Counted from the stretch's first letter, positions 1 to 11,990 are shown. The stretch: 64,000 nt of DNA from Thinopyrum elongatum (GCA_011799875.1 CM022302.1:321636144-321700143); one strand, 5' to 3'. The notes: a model not told the origin generated them from the letters alone. Numbers and translations are program-made.

Positions 1-1414
1 AATTATTTGCAATTTGAATTCGGGACTGGGAATCCCTATTACCGCCCCTCTCATGCAAGGATGAGTGAATAAACACTCATCATGAGAATAACCCACTTAG
101 CATTGAAGATACTGACTACCTCCTATCGCTATCTGAACAATCCAGGCACACAAAAAAGGATATTTATTTGAAGTTTTTAGAGGTGGCACATGCAAATTTA
201 CTTAGGACAGCAGGGTAATACCGCATATAGGTAGGTATGGTGGACTCATCTGGAATAACTTGGATTTCAGGGTTTTGATGCACAAGCAGAATTCCCACTT
301 AGTACAGGCGAAGGCTAGCAATTAGGTTTAGAAGCGGCCATCGAGAGAGCGAAAACGGTCATGAACATGCATTATGCATAAGTAACATTGGATACTAGCA
401 TGAGTAGGATATGAACACCATGAACATAAATATCATAGAGGCTATGTTGGTTATGATTCAACTACATGCATGAACATGTGCCAAGTCAAGCCACTCGAAC
501 ATTTAGAGGAGGATGCCATATCATCATACTACATCACAATTATTTTAACGCAATGTTGACATCCAAGATAAATCATTATCCACTCCTAGCTACTTAAGCA
601 TGGCATGAGAAACTATAATCTCTAAGGGTCATTGCAAACATGTTTGATCATAATGAGCTGAATCATGGATACTAGGTTAAACATATTTACAAAAAAAGAA
701 CAAGTTGAGTTCATACCCGTTTCTCTCTGCCACAGCCAGTTCATCAAATATCATCATTATTTCCTTTCACTTGCATGACCGAACGATATGAAAATAATAA
801 TAGTGCAAGAGTGCCGTGGACTAAGCTAGAATCTGCAAACATTGTATTGAAAAAGAAGAAAACAAGGTAATATGGGCTCTCTGTTAGATCAACAACAATG
901 CATATGAGAGCCACTCAACATTTTCATCGTGGTCTTCTCCTCGGTACGACTCAATAAAAAGAAATTCAGAGAAACACACTGAAATATTTTTGGAGTTTTT
1001 GGTTTTCTAAAAGAAAGCAAGTTTAAGAAAAGAAAAACAAAAACGAGGAAAACTCTTTACACGGGAGAGCTCCCAACAAGCAAAAGAAGAACAAGGAAAT
1101 CTTTTTGGGTTTTCTTTTTTAAATACTACAGCTAGTTATACTAGAAAGAAGCAGGAAATATTTTTGTATTTTCTCAAAGTTTTTTTAAACAAACAAGAAG
1201 AAGGCGAGAAAATAAATCTAGCATGGATAATACAATGAAAAAGTGTGGACACCGTCAACTGGAATGAAATGTGTGAACATGAATGTAATATCGGTGGAAA
1301 TACGTACTCCCCCAAGCTTAGGATTTTGGCCTAACTTGGTAATCTCCATCAGTAGCCTGCATAATGGTCGGAGTGATAGCTCATGGAGGCTCTAGGTGCA
1401 GATGTCTCAGCCCG
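1..1414 (-). mobile_element. 3' internal, non-coding part of Athila-like gypsy element
   Basis: This stretch lies downstream, on the minus strand, of the Athila-type reading frame at 1415-2145 and has no supported gene. On the minus strand it holds a CTTGGGGGAG-type block (about 1305-1325) that I recognise from the region after the coding part of Triticeae Athila-like elements. A long purine/pyrimidine-biased AT-rich tract follows towards position 1. The matching 3' LTR must lie left of the window, so this end of the element cannot be tested. Confidence 0.6.
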
Positions 1415-2145
1415 TCATGCAGCCACAACTGCCGCGTTATATGCTCGGGCCTCGCTCTCAAGAACATAATATCTTCCCTTGCTATGAACATCAAAGAGAG
1501 CAGGTGCAGGCAAAAAGGTGTCCACAACGGAACTTTTATTAAACAATAGGTTATAAGTAAAATTATGGGGTTCACCACTAAGGATCTTATGACATTTCAT
1601 AGCATCAAAGTCAAGGTATTGTGTGGGTAAGATGGGGTCATAAGGCCAAGGTGAAACACCTAGCTCTCTTGCTAAGCGTGTGGCGTAAATCCCACCATAA
1701 AAATATCCACTACCAGCATTGTGTTGCAATCTACATGCCACTATCGCTCCAAGGTTATAACTTTTGTCACCGGTGAGAGCGGTACGGATAAGGCTCAAGT
1801 CTGGAGCACAAAGTGTACTACAATCCTGTTTGCCTACAATGCATTTTCCATTAAATAGTGCAAAGTATTGGATTGAGGGAAAATGAATGCTCTTAATTCT
1901 ACCTTGAGTCAATCCTCTAGTCTCACCATAGCAAAGGCTAGTCAAGAATATCTCAAACTCTAACCTTGGTGGCTCGTCCAATGAACCCCAAAATGGAATT
2001 TTGCAGTGATTAGAAAATGTCTCTAGAGGTATAGTAAATGAATTGTCATATAGTTTAAAAGATACTCTAGGCTAACGAGGATGGAATTTAAATTCTTTCG
2101 TAAATGATTCAGTGAGGCTGAGGTGTTGGTTGCACTTATCTGCAA
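1415..2145 (-). pseudogene. Athila-type plant retrotransposon protein, fragment
   Basis: An uninterrupted stretch of 188 residues (1981 to 1415) is rich in aromatic and leucine residues, with blocks such as LEFEIFLTSLCYGETRG, SIHFPSIQYFALFNGK and GGIYATRLARELGVSPW. I recognise these from plant-specific proteins of Athila-lineage elements in wheat and barley; their function is unknown. The same protein can be followed upstream in other frames to about 2145, so the N-terminal part is frameshifted and the apparent start at 1981 is only the first Met after the break. It ends almost directly against the LTR at 2146, with no gag, protease or polymerase between. The element has therefore lost its coding core or is a non-autonomous derivative. 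Lineage assignment is fairly secure, exact family is not. Confidence 0.65.
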
Positions 2146-3542
2146 TGTAGGGACCGAGACAGTTTTCGAGGGTAGAGTATTCAACCCAAATTTATTGATT
2201 CGACACAAGGGGAGCCAAAGAATATTTGCAAGTATTAGCAGCTGAGTTGTCAATTCAACCACACCTGGAGATTAATTATCTGTAGCAAAGTGATCAATAG
2301 CAAAGCAGTATGGTAGTTTTGATAGTAGTAGCAACAGCAATAGTAACAGTAACAGTGATAGCAATGATTTTGTAGCAAGTGTAACAGTAATGATAGCAGT
2401 GGTAACTTAGCAAGAACAATATGAGAGAAATTCATAGGCATTGGATCGGTGAATTTGTTGGATGATATTCATCATATAATAGTCATAACCTAGGGCGATA
2501 CGGCGCTAGCTCCAGTTCATAAATATAATGTAGGCATGTATTCCGTAAATAGTCATATGTGCTTATGGAAAGAACTTGCATGGCATCTTTTATCCTACCC
2601 TCCCGTGGCAGCAGGTTCCTATTGGAAACTAAGGGATATTAAGGCCTCCTTGTAATAGAGAACCGGAACAAAGCATTAACACATAGTGAATACATGAACT
2701 CCTCAAACTACGGTCATCACCGGGCAGTGTCCCGACTATTGTCACTCCGGGGTTGCCGGATCATAACACATAGTAGGTGACTATAACTTGCAAGATCGGA
2801 TCTAGAACATAGATATAATGGTGATAACATAAATGGTTCAGAGCTGAAATCATGGCACCTGGGCCCAAAGTGACAAGCATTAAGCATAGCAAAGTCATAG
2901 CAACATCAATCTCAGAACATAATGGATACTAGGGATCAAGCCCTAACAAAACTAACTCGATTACATGATGAATCTCATCCAACTCCTCACCGACCAGCAA
3001 GCCTACGAAGGAATTACTCACTCCCGGTGGGGAGCATCATGGAATTGGCGATGGAGAAGGGTTGGTGATGACGAAGATCAAAGATCCCCCTCTCCGGAGC
3101 CCAAACGGACTCCAGATCTAGCCTCCCGATGAAGAACAGGAGGTGGCGGCAGCTCCGTCTTGTGAAACGCGATAATTCTTTCTCCCTCATTTTTTGCTCT
3201 GAAAATAGGACTTTATAGTATCAGGGTTGGAGTCTGCGGGGCCACCAGGTTGGGACAACCCACCTGGGCGCGCCTGGAGGGGGGGGGGGCGCCCTAGTGG
3301 GTTGTGGCCACCCAGGTGCCCCCCTCCTGTGGTTCTTGGCTCCAGAAATTCTCTTTTATTATATAAAAAACCCTCACAAAGTTTCGTTCCAATCCGAGAA
3401 CTTTTATTTCTGCACAAAAACTACCATGGTAGTTCTGCTGAAAACAGCATCAGTCCGGGTTAGTTTCATTCAAATCATGCAAATTAGAGTCCAAAACAAG
3501 AGGAAAAGCGTTAGGAAAAGTAGATACGACGGAGACGTATCA
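2146..3542 (-). repeat. LTR of Athila-like element (Sabrina/WHAM-type)
   Basis: On the minus strand the repeat starts TGATACGTCTCCGTCGTATC at 3542 and runs left about 1.4 kb. It contains landmarks I recognise from wheat Athila-like LTRs: the GGGAGTGAGTAATTCCTTCG block near 3010-3035 and the CTACCCTCGAAAACTGT block near 2160-2175. The expected GGGTTATCA end is replaced by other sequence ending near 2146, and no primer-binding site follows. The far end therefore looks truncated or rearranged, and the 2146 boundary is approximate. A run of twelve or so G lies near 3280-3291. Confidence 0.75.
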
Positions 3543-4408
3543 TAGAGGACACCGAGGAGAAGATCACAGAGGAGAAGGGAGATGCTGGGAACCCACGGTG
3601 GTGGAGAAAATTCACCGGCGGCGGGAGCTTCGGGATGGTGAAATTCGATGAGATCTGAGCGCCGTTCTAGGGCACGGGAGGCAGCGATTTTGGTGAAAAT
3701 AAGACGAGAAGAAGGTGGCAAATACTTATAAGGAGAAGGGTGTGCAGGAGGGGCGAAGATTCGGCTCGAATCCTGAAGGAATCGGATCAGCGCTGTGTCC
3801 AGGAAGAACATGGCTAGAGGAACGGGATGACATGGGTCAGCCCCGTCAGGTAGAGAGAGAAAAGGAAGAAAAAAATAGAGAAGGAAGAGAGCTGTGGGAT
3901 GGGCTGGGGTTGAGTGGGGAAATGGGCCGGCCTGCTTTCTGGGCTGCCCGCGCGGGCGAGGAAAACGAGTTGGGCTGCAACTCTGCTTCCCGACTGCAGA
4001 GTGCACGTGCTGTATCTTTTTTTAAACCTCTGCTACAGGAATTACTAACTAGCTAAAAACAAATACCAGACAAGTTACTAAAGTCTCAAAACAAATATAC
4101 TAAAATATTATTACTAATCCAAACTACAGGAAACTTAGTTCCAACTCTAAAGCAATTTTGTGCAAATTAATTTTCATGCAATAGGCCACACAAACAGCAA
4201 TATAACACTCAAATAAAATAACTGGGAGTTTATAAAATTGCAGAAATACATCAAGTTAACTCCAAATAATATTCTGATCATTGTGAACTTTTAAAACATG
4301 GGATAAGTCATATTATCTCCACTCCAAAATTTTCAAATATGCCTAGAAATCATGATGCAAAAGAATGATCCTATTAACATACCAAATTTGAAAATTTGGG
4401 ATGTTACA
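3543..4408 (-). repeat. LTR fragment (element H), chromovirus type, cut by the Athila-like element
   Basis: Read on the minus strand, the segment starts TGTAACATCCCAAATTTTC at 4408. That is the usual opening of Tekay/Del-type chromovirus LTRs and resembles the TGTCACATCCC start of element T in this window. The AT-rich first part changes to a GC-rich transcribed-looking part with a TATA-like TTATAAGTATTTG near 3720-3733. The LTR is interrupted at 3542 by the start of the Athila-like LTR, so the remainder lies left of the window. A 178-codon minus frame inside it (4006-3470) crosses the junction with the Athila LTR and is not a gene. Position 4409 onward is the antisense gene of element C, so H inserted into C. 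Confidence 0.6.
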
Positions 4409-5299
4409 GAGCGGTAGCCACCTAGCGGTCCAGCACCTCCAGCCGCTTGCGCTCCAAGCCCTGCTCGGACAATGTCAGCTTGAGCTCCTACTCGAGGGCC
4501 TTGAGGTCTGCCTCGTGGGCTGCTAGCCCTTCCTTGAAGAAGGAAAGGGCATCTCTTCGTGCTTGGACTTGCTACTCCAGGACAACGTTCGAGGCCATGA
4601 GCTCTTGCTCGCGGGCCTCCGCCGCCGGTTCGCTACCTCAGCCTCCTGGAAAACACGCTCATGAGCTTCTTTTGCCTCAGCGGTGGACCTCTCGTCCCTC
4701 GAGCGGGCGGACTCATTCTGGAGGCGGCTGAGCTTGACGATGACCTCAAGTTGATGCCACCAGCGCGCCAGACGCAATCGCTTTTCCCCACGGTGTGTTT
4801 CAACATCTTGGAGCTCCGCCCCGAGCTGGTTCAGCGCGCCCACGACATTCTGGAAAAGGCCGTGCCGGACCATGGTCCGGCAGCTCATGAGCGCTAGGGC
4901 CTAGTCCGGGCTGAGCCCCGCGCTCCCGTCCGCTGCCGCGGCATGTGAAGCCCCGGCTACACCGTCAGGGGCTGAGAGCAGGCCGACGCCCCTTTTGCCG
5001 CTCCTGGGCAAGGCGGTGTGCCTCGCGGGCTCGACGCCATCCTAGAAACGGCCGCCCATTCATGGTCGCCCCCGACGCCGACATGGACGGGCAGGGTGGC
5101 CGACGGCTCTGCCTTCGCCAGCTCAATATCTACCTTGGTGGCGGATGCCTTGGACACTGGGGAGCGGTCCGCCGAGGGCACCCCCAGCGGAATCACCACA
5201 GCTCCCCCACGCACGGGACCACCTTTGACGACCGAGGGATGCCCGATCACTCCGTGGCCCGCGTCCCTAGCGGGCGGCGGAGAGGTTGCCCTTCGCTTG
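4409..5299 (-). pseudogene. Element C antisense accessory gene, 3' (coiled-coil) part
   Basis: Minus-strand frames here (5250-4957 and 4888-4523) encode an alanine-, glutamate- and arginine-rich protein with a coiled-coil character. One block reads FQNVVGALNQLGAELQDVET and is followed by heptad-like repeats. I recognise this as the C-terminal half of the antisense gene found in Tat-lineage gypsy elements, whose N-terminal half lies at 21222-22776. The two halves are separated by element B, which is bounded by a 5-bp target duplication at 5295-5299 and 21222-21226. The gene is further truncated at 4409 by LTR H. Frames are broken, so it is a pseudogene. Molecular function is unknown. Confidence 0.6.
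5295..5299. repeat. Target-site duplication of element B (left copy)
   Basis: GCTTG here and GCCTG at 21222-21226 flank element B and differ by one T/C change, as expected for an aged 5-bp gypsy target duplication. Confidence 0.8.
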
Positions 5300-5786
5300 T
5301 GTCGGTGTCAAAACCGGCGGATCTCGGGTTGGGGGTCCCGAGCTGTGGATCTTGGATCAATGGGGAACAAGGGATGAAGTACACGATGTTTACTCGGGTT
5401 TGAGACCTCTGAAAGAAGTAAAACCATATGTCCTGCTTGAATATATTGAAGTGTATAGGATGATTACAGAGTCGATGTACCACGAGATCAGATGAACTAA
5501 ACCCTAACAGGATGATGGTTGTTGTTCTATCCTCTACGGACTAAATCCTCTGGTTTACATAGGCACCAGGGGTACTAGGGTTACCCATGGTCAGTTACAA
5601 GGAAGGAATAAACATGCCGATTCTTCTTATCTTGACATGGAGGACACACCAAGGCATCAAAGATCTCCTGGCCAGATACGGAGTCGCCTCATAGTACGGT
5701 CTTCTAGCAGTTGTAGTGCGGCCCACATGTCCGGCCTATGACAAATAGGCCGGCAGCCCAAGGACCCCTAGTCCGGGACTCCCTCA
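5300..5786 (-). repeat. Element B 3' LTR
   Basis: The plus strand begins TGTCGGTGTCAAAACCGGCG and ends GGGACTCCCTCA, so the coding strand of the element reads TGAGGGAGTCCC...CCGACA. It is colinear with 20734-21221. The many differences between the two LTRs suggest an old insertion. Confidence 0.9.
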
Positions 5787-5801
5787 GTAGCCCCCGAACT
5801 A
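5787..5801 (-). other. Element B polypurine tract
   Basis: On the minus strand the sequence TAGTTCGGGGGCTAC directly precedes the TGAGGG start of the 3' LTR. A G-rich purine block in that position is the usual plus-strand primer of gypsy elements. Confidence 0.7.
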
Positions 5802-6252
5802 GCCTCCAAGGTGGGTGTTTCATAGCTTCCTGAGCTCTTGGTGCACCTGAAGTCTTTGGCCTGCGGGGCGAGTTCCTCTCCCCCTCTATGTTCAGAATAG
5901 TTCCCCTTAGCCAAGTCTCCAAGAGTTGCTTAGCTAAGTTCGACCATGTATTAATCGGGTTATATTCAGAATTCGAACTGTAGGTATTGCTTAGCCTCGA
6001 AGGCCAACCGGATAAGTGTGAACAGTGCCTTTGCTTGAACACTTTTGGCAAAAGGTCATAGCCGGTCACAAATGTTGAACTGTTGTGAAAACTTGATTCG
6101 TGGTTCGAGGCAGTGCCTCCATTGGCACGTCCCATCAATATATGGAGATCATGCTCATTTTTTAAGGGATATGATCAATGATCTTGGTTATCCCACTCGC
6201 GCATAACGTCGAGGCCTGCGGCGCAGTAAAAGGACTCTTGGTATTGCGGTAG

Positions 6253-6264
6253 CTTATAAAAGGG
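6253..6264 (+). promoter_or_regulatory. TATA box of the element B antisense gene
   Basis: CTTATAAAAGGG lies 129-140 bases upstream of the ATG at 6393, outside the LTR and pointing against the direction of gag-pol. The spacing to the ATG matches that of element A's antisense gene (about 135 bases). It is a sequence match only; transcription is inferred. Confidence 0.55.
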
Positions 6265-6392
6265 AAACAACCACCGCTATCTGTGTGCACCTTCTCCTTC
6301 CTCTCGCAATTGCTTTCCCAATCTATAGATCTCTAGCGCCCCAAACCACCCCTCCTCAAGTACTCCCTCCTAGCCACTCCCTCAATTCGACC

Positions 6393-6476
6393 ATGGCCAG
6401 ATCTGGTGCTAAGGGCAAATGGGAGGACTCCATCATCACCAACGACGATATCGAGGACCTGAAGCATGCCGGCTAT
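6393..6476 (+). pseudogene. Element B antisense gene, start of exon 1
   Basis: The frame opens at the ATG at 6393 with MARSGAKGKWEDSIITNDDI, then reaches HAGY, where element A is inserted at 6477. It resumes at 13307 as LPADV. I recognise this N-terminus from wheat retroelement proteins of the 'putative gypsy type transposon' class (Transposase_28-like). The ATG context CGACCATGGCC is favourable. See 13302-16277 for the rest of the gene. Confidence 0.7.
6472..6476. repeat. Target-site duplication of element A (left copy)
   Basis: GCTAT at 6472-6476 is repeated exactly at 13302-13306, immediately outside the two LTRs of element A. This fixes both ends of the element. Confidence 0.9.
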
Positions 6477-7399
6477 TATTGGTGTACACAAGCAGGGGTG
6501 TTTGTTTCCCCTTGACTTGTGCACATACTTGTGTGGCCTCTGGGGTAGACTGACCTTGCCGGGCGTGTGAAGCTTAAGAACAACAAGGCCAAGGTAACTG
6601 GAGAAGCCTTCGGGAGGGTCCCCCTTGCTGGGTAGGCGAGCCCCACAGGGTCGAGGTCGCACCTGTTGGCATGGCCATGCCACCCCGCCATCGTCTCCAG
6701 GGCCGACAAGGCTAAAGCAACACTCCAAGACAAGAGCCTGGCAGGCTCCGTGCCGGAAAACCTCCGCCAAGACGCCACGGCTCCACCACAAGTCATTAAT
6801 CAGTGCGGTGTCGACCTCTCAAGTGGCTAGGTGAATCTTGTCGAGCACGTGGCAACCTGCTGGAGAGGAGATTAACTTTATTGACACCCGTCCAGATGGC
6901 GTGTCACGCTAATAAGGAGAAGATGGATAAGCGGTGCGGCAGGCTTGCCGGACTTCAACCTCAGCATGATACCTAGCGGTGCATTTAATGCACTTTGTCC
7001 TAACTGCTAGAGTTAGGTATGATGACACTGTTAGCTATCTAATCATGCCAAAATGATTGATGTGCCACTGTGTCGCCCCTTAAGCTATAAAAGGAGGCCC
7101 GAGGCAACCTAGCAAAGGGTTCAAATCTTTGATCCCTCAACACTAGTACACGTGTAGCTGCTCTCCCCTAGGCACTCTTGCCGTGCTTGAGCGCTCCGTG
7201 TCTTCGTGTTCCTCCAGATCAATCCACCACAGCGGGAGTAGGGTTTTACACTGCAAAGCGCCCCGAACCTGGGTAAAAGAGAGTTGTCCACCACCATGCT
7301 GCCCTATTTGTTTCTGCTCTTTGTGCAATGTGACCGTCCCCTTGCCGAACCACAAAGGGGCATCCCTTCCCCATTGGTGATCGTGCTTCCACGTTGACA
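6477..7399 (+). repeat. Element A 5' LTR
   Basis: It starts TATTGGTGTACAC (TGTCGGTGTACAC in the other copy, so the terminal TG has mutated) and ends CGTTGACA. A TATA box CTATAAAAGG sits at 7085-7094. The layout matches the LTRs of element D and the LTR part of F in this window, showing one related group. Confidence 0.9.
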
Positions 7400-7423
7400 T
7401 ATTTGGCACACCAGGTAGGGGAC
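7400..7423 (+). other. Element A primer-binding-site region
   Basis: TTTGGCACACCAGGTAGGGG starts a few bases after the LTR end. It is nearly the same as TTTGGCGCGCCAGGTAGGGG after the 5' LTR of element D. The position and conservation mark it as the reverse-transcription primer site. I did not assign the tRNA. Confidence 0.65.
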
Positions 7424-7479
7424 ACGTCGCTTGTGCGAACCTGAAGCAACAGCCAGCGCGTCGGTCTTCTTCATCCTTC

Positions 7480-7623
7480 ATGCCACCAGAGGCATCCAAG
7501 AAAGGAACCCATGCGGGGGGCGATGTGGCAGGTCTCACCTCGCTTATCCCCGGTGGCGTTCCTGATGCATCAAGATCCTTTGCATGCATTTCATGCGCAA
7601 GAAAAGTGGATCTTCGCATATAA
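7480..7623 (+). pseudogene. Element A gag remnant
   Basis: A short open frame begins ATGCCACCAGAGGCATCC at 7480 (MPPEASKKGTHAGGD) and runs about 48 codons. Its position relative to the primer site matches the gag start of element D (33155, MAPKKKS). After about 7620 the resemblance ends and the remaining gag-pol is absent. It is a deletion remnant with no predicted function. Confidence 0.45.
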
Positions 7624-8153
7624 AGATAGCAAAGGGAGAAGTGGGAAGGAGGGACATGGCTATTCGTTTGTTCGCACGATGGAAGTTGCAGCAGAAAGAA
7701 AAGCTAAGTTGGAAAATTTCTTGATTTCCTATCTGTTGATTCATCTTATTGCGATTCCCTTCGTTTTTCATGTGGTAGTTGTATATAATGGACTTGCATG
7801 CGAAGGAGCCCCGCCGTGGTCATCTACGCCCTTGTCTGTTTTGAGTCCGCTCAATAGCTTAGGTGGCTGTGTTCATAGTGTTGAAGGGAAACTTGTCGGT
7901 GGCAACACTGCCAGCAAGCTGCTAAGGATCCGTCCTCAAAGCGCTCACGGCCGGTGATTAGCCCCGACAGGACTCCAACATGCGTAGAGTGATCAAATTA
8001 TACAAAAGCCAAACACAAAGTAAAACAGAGGGATAGCAAAAGTGCATACAACTACTTAAGAGTGCTATTACACCATGAAATTAGCGAGGACATAACATAA
8101 GTCAACAATGTGTCTTTTGTTTGGCAGCGCTATGGTGGATGGAATAAAGGAGT
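7624..8153. other. Element A gap between gag remnant and antisense gene
   Basis: No supported gene lies here. It probably contains the deletion scar of gag-pol and the 3' flank of the antisense gene. A 148-codon plus frame (7511-7957) has no recognisable domain and I do not call it. Confidence 0.5.
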
Positions 8154-11100
8154 TCAATCCCGATGTCCTCCTTGGACCCGGGACACCCGAAGAACCTTGT
8201 CGGCCAAAGGCCCGACAACTTGAGTGACGGCAGAAGTGTCCGTTCCAGCCGACAGCTTCTTGAAGGTGTCGGAGAGATCGACGTTAGGGTGGTGCTGTGC
8301 AAAGTTGACGAGGATGGTGAAGATAGCATCCCGAGCAAACTTCTGGGACTCACTGGCAAAGCAGGCAGATCTGTCATCTTCATATGTTTTCAATCAGTCG
8401 ATAAGGCCCTCAAAGAAGTGTGTCAGCTTGACGCTCAGGGCCTCATGCTCGTTAATAGAGAAGTTCCAGCTCTTCATGTTCATCTTGGCGATCTGGGAGG
8501 AGATGCGTTCGGCTATGTTGACTAGGCTCTTCGACCAGAGGTCGTACAGATCAACCTGGTCCTTAAGCTTGAGCTCTACATCCTTTCGGAGAATCCCTAC
8601 AGTGTTAACTTCTTCCGTCAAGGCCCTCTCTCGGTCCTTGGCCAGCTCGAGGTCTTCCTCCAAAGTGGCGAGCTTGGTGTTCAAGTCCTCGATGGTACTG
8701 GCGGCGGAAGTCAGATCCTGGCCTTTGGATGCGAGCTATGATTGCAGCCCCTCTAGTGTGGTGGTTGCCTTCAGTGCTTCTTCCTGGAGAGCCTCGGTCT
8801 CCTTTTTGCTCCCGGCAAGCTCTTGCTCCAACCTTACCACTTGGGTCTCAAGCTCTATTTTGGCTTTGGAAGCTGCAGCAAGGTTATCGGCGACCTCCTT
8901 GAGTTTGGCTGCCACATCCTGGATCTGCGCGTTGATGGTCTTCTTGTGGTCGTCCTCCAGATCCTTGGTCCGCTGCTGAACAAGGCTTTCCAGCTCATCA
9001 TCCTTGCTGCGAAGAGTCTCAGTCATGGCTTACTCACGAGCGGCAAGATCTTTGGCTTTGGCGTTCAGCTGCACTTCGCGCTCCGTCAGCTTGCCGTCAC
9101 GAGTTCTTGCTCTCTCTGCAGCAGCAGCCATATTCTCCTCCTGATCTATGAGTTCACGGGATCGATTGTTATACCAAGTGCACAACTCTTCTGCCTTTTC
9201 CTTCAATTGTTGGGTGGCCACATCCTGGGCCATGTGTTCTTCCTGAACTGCCTGCCACCTCTGGCCATACCTCTCTTGCACATCTTTGAGCCCGGCAACC
9301 ATCGTCTCCAGGAAAGCCAAGTCTTTGGAGCAATCAATGGAATCACTTACCTCTTTGGCTCTTTGGGCCAGATGGGCCAGTATATGGTTGATTTCCTCGT
9401 CGAGATTCACCCCGCTCAGGATTGACAGGCTGGGGGCTGCCGGTCCCGGATGGGCAACTATAAGTGCCAAGCTACTCGGAGAGGGCTGTGTCGCTGCGGC
9501 AAGCGGAGGCACCCTCAAGTTTTATGCATCTGATTGGAGGGGCACCTTGTCCTCAGCTGCTTCCAGAAGATCGGTTGCTTTGCCGAGAGGATTTCTGGTT
9601 TCTTCCACCACCTCTTCGATACTCCCGGGAGTCTTGTTGTGCCCTTCATCGGCAGCGATCTTGATGGCTTCCGCGGCAGCATCTCTTCCCAATATTGGCC
9701 ACCTCTTCCAGAAGTTCTCCCTCTTTGAGTGGAGATCCTACGCGCAAAGACTAGAATAGAGGGAAAATGATGATCAGAAACTCAAATCAAGGGTCATAAG
9801 GATAAATTCCGAAGGAAAGGGAGGTTCAAGAAGCAAGTGGCTTACCTGCTAGATGTTGTCGGGAAGAGACTTCTCCTTCCTAGGCAACATTTACTGCCGT
9901 TGGGCAGTCAGCGGCCGCCCCTTCAGTGGGGGTGGCTCCAAAGCAAGTTGACCCCGCGGTAGAAGCTCTTGCTGGAGAATCTTTTCCTTGGACATAGATC
10001 AAGGGAGGCGCTGGAGGAGCTGCCCCTCCTTGGTAGACTTCTTCCTGGCGATCTCCTTCCATTTCCTTGTCGGGAGACGGAGGAGAAACATCGATGTTCC
10101 CGCCAGTGATCGAGATTTGTCCCATGCCCTCGCGAGGGGGACTGGCCTGGGGGCCATGCATGGTGGCATCCATAGTGTTCCCTGCCAGGCTGACATCCGA
10201 CGAAGAGGCCAGCCCTGCCGCTGTCAACATGGCCCGTTTGGCCTGGTGCGCAAGGGTCTCTTCATCCCTGTTAAGACCAGCAGCACAAGATTAGCTGAGA
10301 ATCAAGGAAAAAGCAAAAATAAGAGAAGCAAAGATCTTCCTTGCTCTGGGTCGTCGAGCATGGCATACATCTTGTACACCAGGGGGAGGTGATTCCCTGG
10401 CTCTCTTGAGCGGTGGTGGGGTCCTGCTTGCTGTCGGGACCGGGCTTGACGGTGGCGTGGGATCAACGCCTTTAACAACCCATTGCCAAGAAGGCGGTGT
10501 CGGGGCTCAACCGAGGCGGGCTGAATGGCGGCAGACTGCATCCTCTTTGTTTCCTTTGGCGGTCGTCTTCTTCACCTTGGGCCCAGCTCGTGATGATGAC
10601 GGAACCACTGGCTCTGGGTTGCCTCTCTTACTAACGCGGTGCCGTTGCTCAGGAGCCTGAGGGCCCACCTCAAGTCCTTCCTCTTCCTCGGGTGCTTCGG
10701 CCTCCTGAGACCCGGCAGCCGCGGCCCCTATTGCCTCGAGCCCGGTAATCTCTTCATCAACACGTTCCTCATCTGAGGAATTCCCATCATCCTCATCATC
10801 ATCAACATCATCATAGCCGGCTGCCCCGGGAGCCTTGGGTCTTCAGGCTTCCTCAAGCCTGCTGCATATGTACTCTTGCTCTTCCTCAGTGGTGCCCTTG
10901 GTGAAGTCTGTCTCCTTCCTAGTGGCCTTCTCCTCTAAACCAGAGGCCCACTCCATCTCGTCCTCCAAGCTGGGCAATTGCCAGTGTACCTTGACCCCAT
11001 TGGCATTGCAATCCGGCATCCACTTGAGGATTTGGTCCATGGCAGAGTTGATGTGCAGCGGAACAATCCTTGCCGGCAAGTGGAAGGTGCCGACTTTGTG

Positions 11101-11990
11101 GACAATTGCTCGCACAACCAGGCATGGCTCATGACTGTCAGATTATTGTCGCGACCAGGATAAAGCCGCATCCAATCTCCGGCATTCTAGTACTCTCAAG
11201 CAAACCTGTCCCTCCTTTGCAGCAGCACAATGCAACGCCAGAGGAAGTCAGCCCCCACGTGCTCAATGGTGATCCCGGCAGCTTTGAGGCAGGCGATCTT
11301 GTTCAGTGTCGGGCAGAGGTTCTCATCAGTGGCACTCAGATCACTCCAGTCCTTGCCTCGCACCAAACATTGAGTCCATGGCAAGCAGAACGGAGGAGCA
11401 TCTGGGTCCTGAATCCAACACCAATCACGCCTCCTCTCTTCCCACTTGCCGCGTAACTGCCCTCCAATGTATCCCCAATCATCTTTCTTCCCCCACGGAA
11501 TCCAAGATATATTCCCTGAAAGGGATTTATCCTCAATGCGGGGGATATAGAAGTGGCGGAACAAATCCACGTTAGGGGCAACCCCAACAAAATCTTCACA
11601 CAGATGGGCAAATACCGCCATGCACGTCATCGCATTGGGGGTAAAATCCAGTAGGTGGAATCCATAGGCGTACATCATGGCGCCAAAGAAATCAGAGAAG
11701 GGGGAAGAAAGCCCGCAGTAAAAGTATGCGCAGAAAAAGGGATACGAGTCCTTTGGAACCTTAGGTCCATTAGGGAGAACGACTGGTGCTCCATGGCCTT
11801 TGGTTTCCCTCCCCCACATGTAGGCATACCTATGGATCAAGGTGTTTCCATCCAAGTCCGACGGTGAGAAGACCACATTCTCCCGTCGCCGCTGGGCCAA
11901 CTCCTCTGCCTCTTTCTTCGTCTCCTCTGCTCTTGGGTCCTCATGCTTGGCCGCCTGCTTCCCCTTTACGGCGCTTTTCATAAACCCCAT
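8154..11990 (-). pseudogene. Element A antisense accessory gene (Transposase_28-like plus coiled coil)
   Basis: Read on the minus strand, the first coding block runs open from the ATG at 11990 (MGFMKSAVKGKQ) to a stop at 11196, about 264 codons. It contains PFFCAYFYCGLSSPFSDFFG and FTPNAMTCMAVFAHLCEDF, typical of plant 'putative gypsy type transposon' proteins. The frame can be extended upstream to 12233, but the region above 11990 looks like 5' UTR. A short frameshifted continuation (11115-10843) and an acidic, low-complexity linker follow. A splice-like pair (donor CAG/GTAAG at 9846/9845, acceptor TATTCTAG ending at 9751) separates the linker from a single frame at 9518-8154. That frame is broken by three stops and encodes a long Glu/Lys/Ala coiled coil (for example LVQQRTKDLEDDHKKTINAQ). 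The function of this class is unknown. Confidence 0.7.
9751..9845 (-). other. Predicted intron in element A antisense gene
   Basis: Minus-strand donor CAG/GTAAGCC and acceptor TATTCTAG/T bound 95 bases lacking coding character between the acidic linker and the coiled-coil exon. The signals are canonical; splicing is inferred. Confidence 0.5.

Noticed and set aside
3470..4006. 178-codon minus-strand frame
   Set aside because: It crosses the junction of two different LTRs, is rich in Ser/Pro/Leu low complexity and has no domain.
8224..8979. 251-codon Ser/Leu-rich plus frame
   Set aside because: It is the mirror frame of the coiled-coil exon of element A's antisense gene, which has the better coding sense.
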